Assembly: GCF_001712755.1 (NCBI RefSeq)
Contig: NZ_MDKC01000002.1
Coordinates: 186,001 to 250,000 of the forward strand
Origin: Gottfriedia luciferensis
Lineage (GTDB): Bacteria; Bacillota; Bacilli; Bacillales; Bacillaceae_G
DNA length: 64,000 nt
Reading direction: 5' to 3'
The notes under the pieces: generated by a model
Databases searched by the model: none
Told to the model about the DNA's origin: nothing
What the model saw: only the letters and a program-made list of their open reading frames with translations
Shown: piece by piece, positions 60,100-64,000 of the stretch
Numbering within the stretch: the first letter of the stretch is position 1
How the letters are laid out: each line of letters begins with the position of its first letter
Program-made: the position numbers and the translations under genes

Positions 60100-61803
60100 A
60101 TGAGTCATCATTCGATGAGAACTCTGTCAAAAGAATTGTCAGGTGCAAATTTACTAATTGATGCTTTGAAAAATGAAAATGTTGAAATGATTTTTGGTTA
60201 CCCTGGAGGGGCAGTATTACCATTATATGATGCACTTTATGATGCTGATATTCCTCACATTCTAGCAAGGCATGAACAAGGGGCCATCCACGCTGCAGAA
60301 GGATATGCACGAGTAACTGGCCGACCAGGAGTTGTCATCGCAACAAGTGGTCCAGGTGCTACAAACGTCGTTACTGGTTTAGCAGATGCAATGATGGACT
60401 CATTACCACTAGTTGTTTTTACTGGTCAGGTTGCTACAAATGTAATCGGAACGGATGCCTTTCAAGAAGCAGATGTTATCGGAATTACAATGCCAGTTAC
60501 AAAGCATAACTACCAAGTGCGTAATGTTGAAGATGTTCCACAAATCGTAAAAGAAGCATTCCATATTGCTTCAACAGGCCGTCCAGGTCCAGTCGTCATC
60601 GATCTACCAAAAAATATGATGGTTGAAAAAGGAGTGAAAAAGGAAGAAGTAGAAGTTCAATTACCAGGTTATCAACCGACTTATGAACCAAATTATCTTC
60701 AAATTACAAAGTTAATAGGAGCAATTGAAAAAGCTAAAAAACCAGTCGTATTAGCTGGAGCAGGAATATTACATGCAAAAGCAGCAGATGAGTTTACTGA
60801 ATTTATCAAAAAGTTCAATATCCCAGTTGTAAATACGCTTTTAGGTCTAGGTGGATTTCCAGCAAATGAGGAGTTATTCCTAGGAATGGGGGGCATGCAC
60901 GGAACTTATACCGCAAATATGGCAATGTATGAAAGTGATTTACTAATTAACATCGGAGCAAGATTTGATGATAGGTTAACGGGTAATTTAGCACACTTTG
61001 CTAAAAATGCGGTTGTAGCACATATCGATATCGATCCTGCCGAAATAAACAAAGTTATTCCGACAAATATTCCAATCGTTGGATGTGCTAAGGAAGTTCT
61101 GAAAGTGCTATTAAAACAAAAAATAGATAAACAAAATCATAGTGAATGGTTAGAACTACTTAAAAGTCGTAAAGAAGCTTTTCCTTTACAGTATGAACAA
61201 AGTAGAGAAGTCATTAAACCACAAACTGTCTTAACTTTACTTCATTCGATTACAAATGGGAAAGCAACGATTTCCACAGATGTAGGTCAACATCAAATGT
61301 GGGCGGCTCAGTATTATCCTTTTAACGATCCACATAAATGGATTACTTCAGGTGGACTCGGAACGATGGGATTTGGTTTACCAGCTGCAATCGGAGCACA
61401 ATTTGCAAAGCCTGATGAATTAGTTGTAGCGATTGTAGGTGATGCCGGTTTCCAAATGACATTGCAAGAATTGAGCATGATCAAGGAACATAATCTACAA
61501 GTTAAAATTTTAATATTAAATAACGCAGCTTTAGGAATGGTAAGACAGTGGCAATCAGCCTTTTATAATGACCGCTTCTCTAGTTCTCTATTAGACTGCC
61601 AGCCTAGTTTCACAAAACTTGCTGAAGCTTACGGTATTAAAGGGATGACAATCTCAGATCCAAATTTAGTTGAAAGTCAATTAAGAGAAGCAATTGAGTT
61701 TGATGGCCCAGTTTTAATTGATTGTCGAGTTCATCAAGCTGAAATCGTTACACCAATGGTACCACCTGGTAAAGGAATCCATGAAATGGAAGGGGTGAAA
61801 TAA
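60100..61803 (+). CDS. ilvB: Acetolactate synthase, large (catalytic) subunit
   Basis: 567 residues from ATG 60100 (TGGAGGG upstream; an earlier in-frame ATG at 60061 sits just after the T-box terminator). ThDP enzyme: [40 protein letters not shown] with the catalytic Glu, [14 protein letters not shown], and [18 protein letters not shown] plus [13 protein letters not shown] for ThDP and Mg. Makes acetolactate or acetohydroxybutyrate. Its last base overlaps the ilvN start (TAATG). Confidence 0.95.
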   Translation: MSHHSMRTLSKELSGANLLIDALKNENVEMIFGYPGGAVLPLYDALYDADIPHILARHEQGAIHAAEGYARVTGRPGVVIATSGPGATNVVTGLADAMMDSLPLVVFTGQVATNVIGTDAFQEADVIGITMPVTKHNYQVRNVEDVPQIVKEAFHIASTGRPGPVVIDLPKNMMVEKGVKKEEVEVQLPGYQPTYEPNYLQITKLIGAIEKAKKPVVLAGAGILHAKAADEFTEFIKKFNIPVVNTLLGLGGFPANEELFLGMGGMHGTYTANMAMYESDLLINIGARFDDRLTGNLAHFAKNAVVAHIDIDPAEINKVIPTNIPIVGCAKEVLKVLLKQKIDKQNHSEWLELLKSRKEAFPLQYEQSREVIKPQTVLTLLHSITNGKATISTDVGQHQMWAAQYYPFNDPHKWITSGGLGTMGFGLPAAIGAQFAKPDELVVAIVGDAGFQMTLQELSMIKEHNLQVKILILNNAALGMVRQWQSAFYNDRFSSSLLDCQPSFTKLAEAYGIKGMTISDPNLVESQLREAIEFDGPVLIDCRVHQAEIVTPMVPPGKGIHEMEGVK

Positions 61804-62318
61804 TGAAACGAGTCATTACATCGACTGTATTAAATAACAGTGGCGTACTTAACCGAATTACAGGAGTGATCTCGAGAAGACGCTTTAATATCGAAAGTAT
61901 TTCTGTAGGACATACAGAACAAGATCATATTTCAAGAATTACGTTTGTCGTTCATGTAGAGGATTTACAACAGGTTGAACAACTGATTAAACAGCTTCAC
62001 AAGCAAATTGATGTGATAAAAGTAGCAGATATAACAGAAGAATCAGTTATTGCTAGAGAACTAGCCTTAATAAAGGTAAGTACAAATGCAGCTACAAGAA
62101 ATGAAATATATAGTCTAATTGAACCATTTAGAGCCTCAGTTATTGATGTAAGCCGTGATCAGATTGTCGTTCAAGTAACTGGTACTTCTGATAAGGTAGA
62201 GGCTTTGATTGAGTTATTAAGACCTTTCGAACTAAAAGAAATAGCTCGAACAGGTGTAACCGCATTTACTAGATCCGCTAAACATAAGGAGCATGCTCAA
62301 AAGCTACTCTCTTATTAA
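61803..62318 (+). CDS. ilvN: Acetolactate synthase, small (regulatory) subunit
   Basis: 171 residues. N-terminal ACT domain (VLNNSGVLNRITGVISRRRF and NIESISVGHTEQ) that binds valine for feedback inhibition, and a C-terminal domain (VQVTGTSDKVEALIELLRPF, ELKEIARTGVTAF). It activates IlvB and gives it valine sensitivity. Overlaps ilvB by one base, so translation is coupled. Confidence 0.95.
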   Translation: MKRVITSTVLNNSGVLNRITGVISRRRFNIESISVGHTEQDHISRITFVVHVEDLQQVEQLIKQLHKQIDVIKVADITEESVIARELALIKVSTNAATRNEIYSLIEPFRASVIDVSRDQIVVQVTGTSDKVEALIELLRPFELKEIARTGVTAFTRSAKHKEHAQKLLSY

Positions 62319-62336
62319 ATAAAAAAATAAAACTAA

Positions 62337-63368
<1,032 letters not shown>

Positions 63369-63371
63369 AAA

Positions 63372-64000
63372 ATGAGTAAAATTCAGTTTCTTGATACAAC
63401 ATTACGTGATGGCGAACAATCTCCTGGGGTTAATTTAAATCGATTTGAAAAGCTCGAAATTGCAAGACAACTAGAAGCTTTAGGTGTTGATATCATTGAG
63501 GCTGGTTTTGCCGCTTCCTCAGAAGGTGACTTTTTAGGTATTCAAGAGATTGCGAGACAGATTCGTTCTGTCTCCGTCTCAAGCCTTTCTCGAGCAAAAG
63601 ATTCAGATATTAAAACAGCATGGGATGCGTTAAAAAATGCTGCAGAACCGAGACTTCATATTTTTCTAGCAACAAGTGACATTCATATGAAATATAAATT
63701 AAACATGACGAGATTAGAAGTTTTGGAAACGGCTAAACATTGTGTGCAGCTTGCAAAATCCTTTTTTCCAAAAGTCCAAATTTCAGCTGAAGATGCCTGT
63801 CGTACTGATCGAGCATTTCTTGCCGAATTCGCAGAAACTGCCATTAAAGCAGGGGCTGATGTAATAAATATTCCAGATACTGTCGGTTACACAAGTCCTT
63901 CAGAGTACTACGACCTATTTAAATATTTACAAGAAAATGTACCGTCATATCATAAAGCCGTTTTTTCTTGTCACTGTCATGATGATCTAGGAATGGCAGT
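63372..64000 (+). CDS. leuA: 2-isopropylmalate synthase, 3' end outside window
   Basis: The first 209 codons are present and the gene runs off the right edge. It begins [20 protein letters not shown], with the metal-binding Asp and the catalytic Arg, and continues with [69 protein letters not shown] and [12 protein letters not shown] (HCHDD metal ligands). It commits 2-ketoisovalerate and acetyl-CoA to leucine. GAGGTG precedes the ATG, three bases after the ilvC stop. Confidence 0.96.
   Translation, partial: MSKIQFLDTTLRDGEQSPGVNLNRFEKLEIARQLEALGVDIIEAGFAASSEGDFLGIQEIARQIRSVSVSSLSRAKDSDIKTAWDALKNAAEPRLHIFLATSDIHMKYKLNMTRLEVLETAKHCVQLAKSFFPKVQISAEDACRTDRAFLAEFAETAIKAGADVINIPDTVGYTSPSEYYDLFKYLQENVPSYHKAVFSCHCHDDLGMA

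Overview
The window is low-GC DNA typical of a Gram-positive, aerobic, spore-former-type Bacillaceae bacterium. Supporting signs are strong AGGAGG-type ribosome binding sites, frequent TTG and GTG starts, a T-box leader, CcpA, Fur and CodY-like sites, and gene families common in Bacillus and relatives (YkpA-type ABC-F, SdpR/SdpI, EfeUOB, YkvA, YoaK, DUF899). The genus cannot be fixed from the sequence alone. No rRNA, tRNA, prophage, IS element or CRISPR array was seen.

Layout. 0-4.8 kb: 3' part of an SNF2 helicase, then a GABA-type aminotransferase and an aldehyde dehydrogenase. 4.9-11.3 kb: an accessory island of very small membrane proteins, acetyltransferases, a lipoprotein and immunity-like or unknown single genes. 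Most of these genes are followed by a short palindrome of one dispersed family, usually with a gene-specific terminator. 11.5-20.5 kb: YoaK, DUF554 and quinone-oxidoreductase genes, an ECF sigma/anti-sigma pair, and an unusual esterase / ATP-grasp / esterase cluster. 20.8-25.7 kb: a large SF1 helicase, then a PLP aldolase-like gene coupled to a FAD lactone oxidase gene broken by an in-frame TGA. 25.8-29.8 kb: the iron-uptake operon efeO-efeB-efeU behind a clear promoter with an overlapping Fur box. 30-34.4 kb: msrA, a DHA2 drug exporter, rarD, ybaK and small genes. 34.4-40.6 kb: a repeat array, DUF3139, MFS and peptide-permease genes, and two decayed loci. 40.7-43.8 kb: a second accessory island with the same palindrome and promoter repeats. 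43.8-56.1 kb: DUF899, GNAT, AlaX, sdpRI with a 30-bp perfect palindromic operator, the ABC-F gene ykpA, a guanine deaminase, a lactate monooxygenase with a perfect cre site, brnQ, and an osmoprotectant ABC system with a fused permease/binding protein. 56.3-56.7 kb: a second repeat array sharing a 40-nt leader with the first. 57.2-64 kb: the branched-chain amino acid operon ilvE-ilvD-[Leu T-box]-ilvB-ilvN-ilvC-leuA, with leuA running off the end.

The most interesting structure is non-coding. (1) Single accessory genes look like cassettes: a stop codon followed by a palindrome whose arms co-vary between copies, then a terminator, then a repeat that carries an extended -10 promoter for the next gene. 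(2) Two arrays of about 21-bp GCAAATAAA units, 22 kb apart and in opposite orientation, start from the same 40-nt leader (34 of 40 positions identical). Several genes are decaying: a TGA-interrupted oxidase, a TAA-interrupted membrane gene, and an SPFH gene with an internal deletion.
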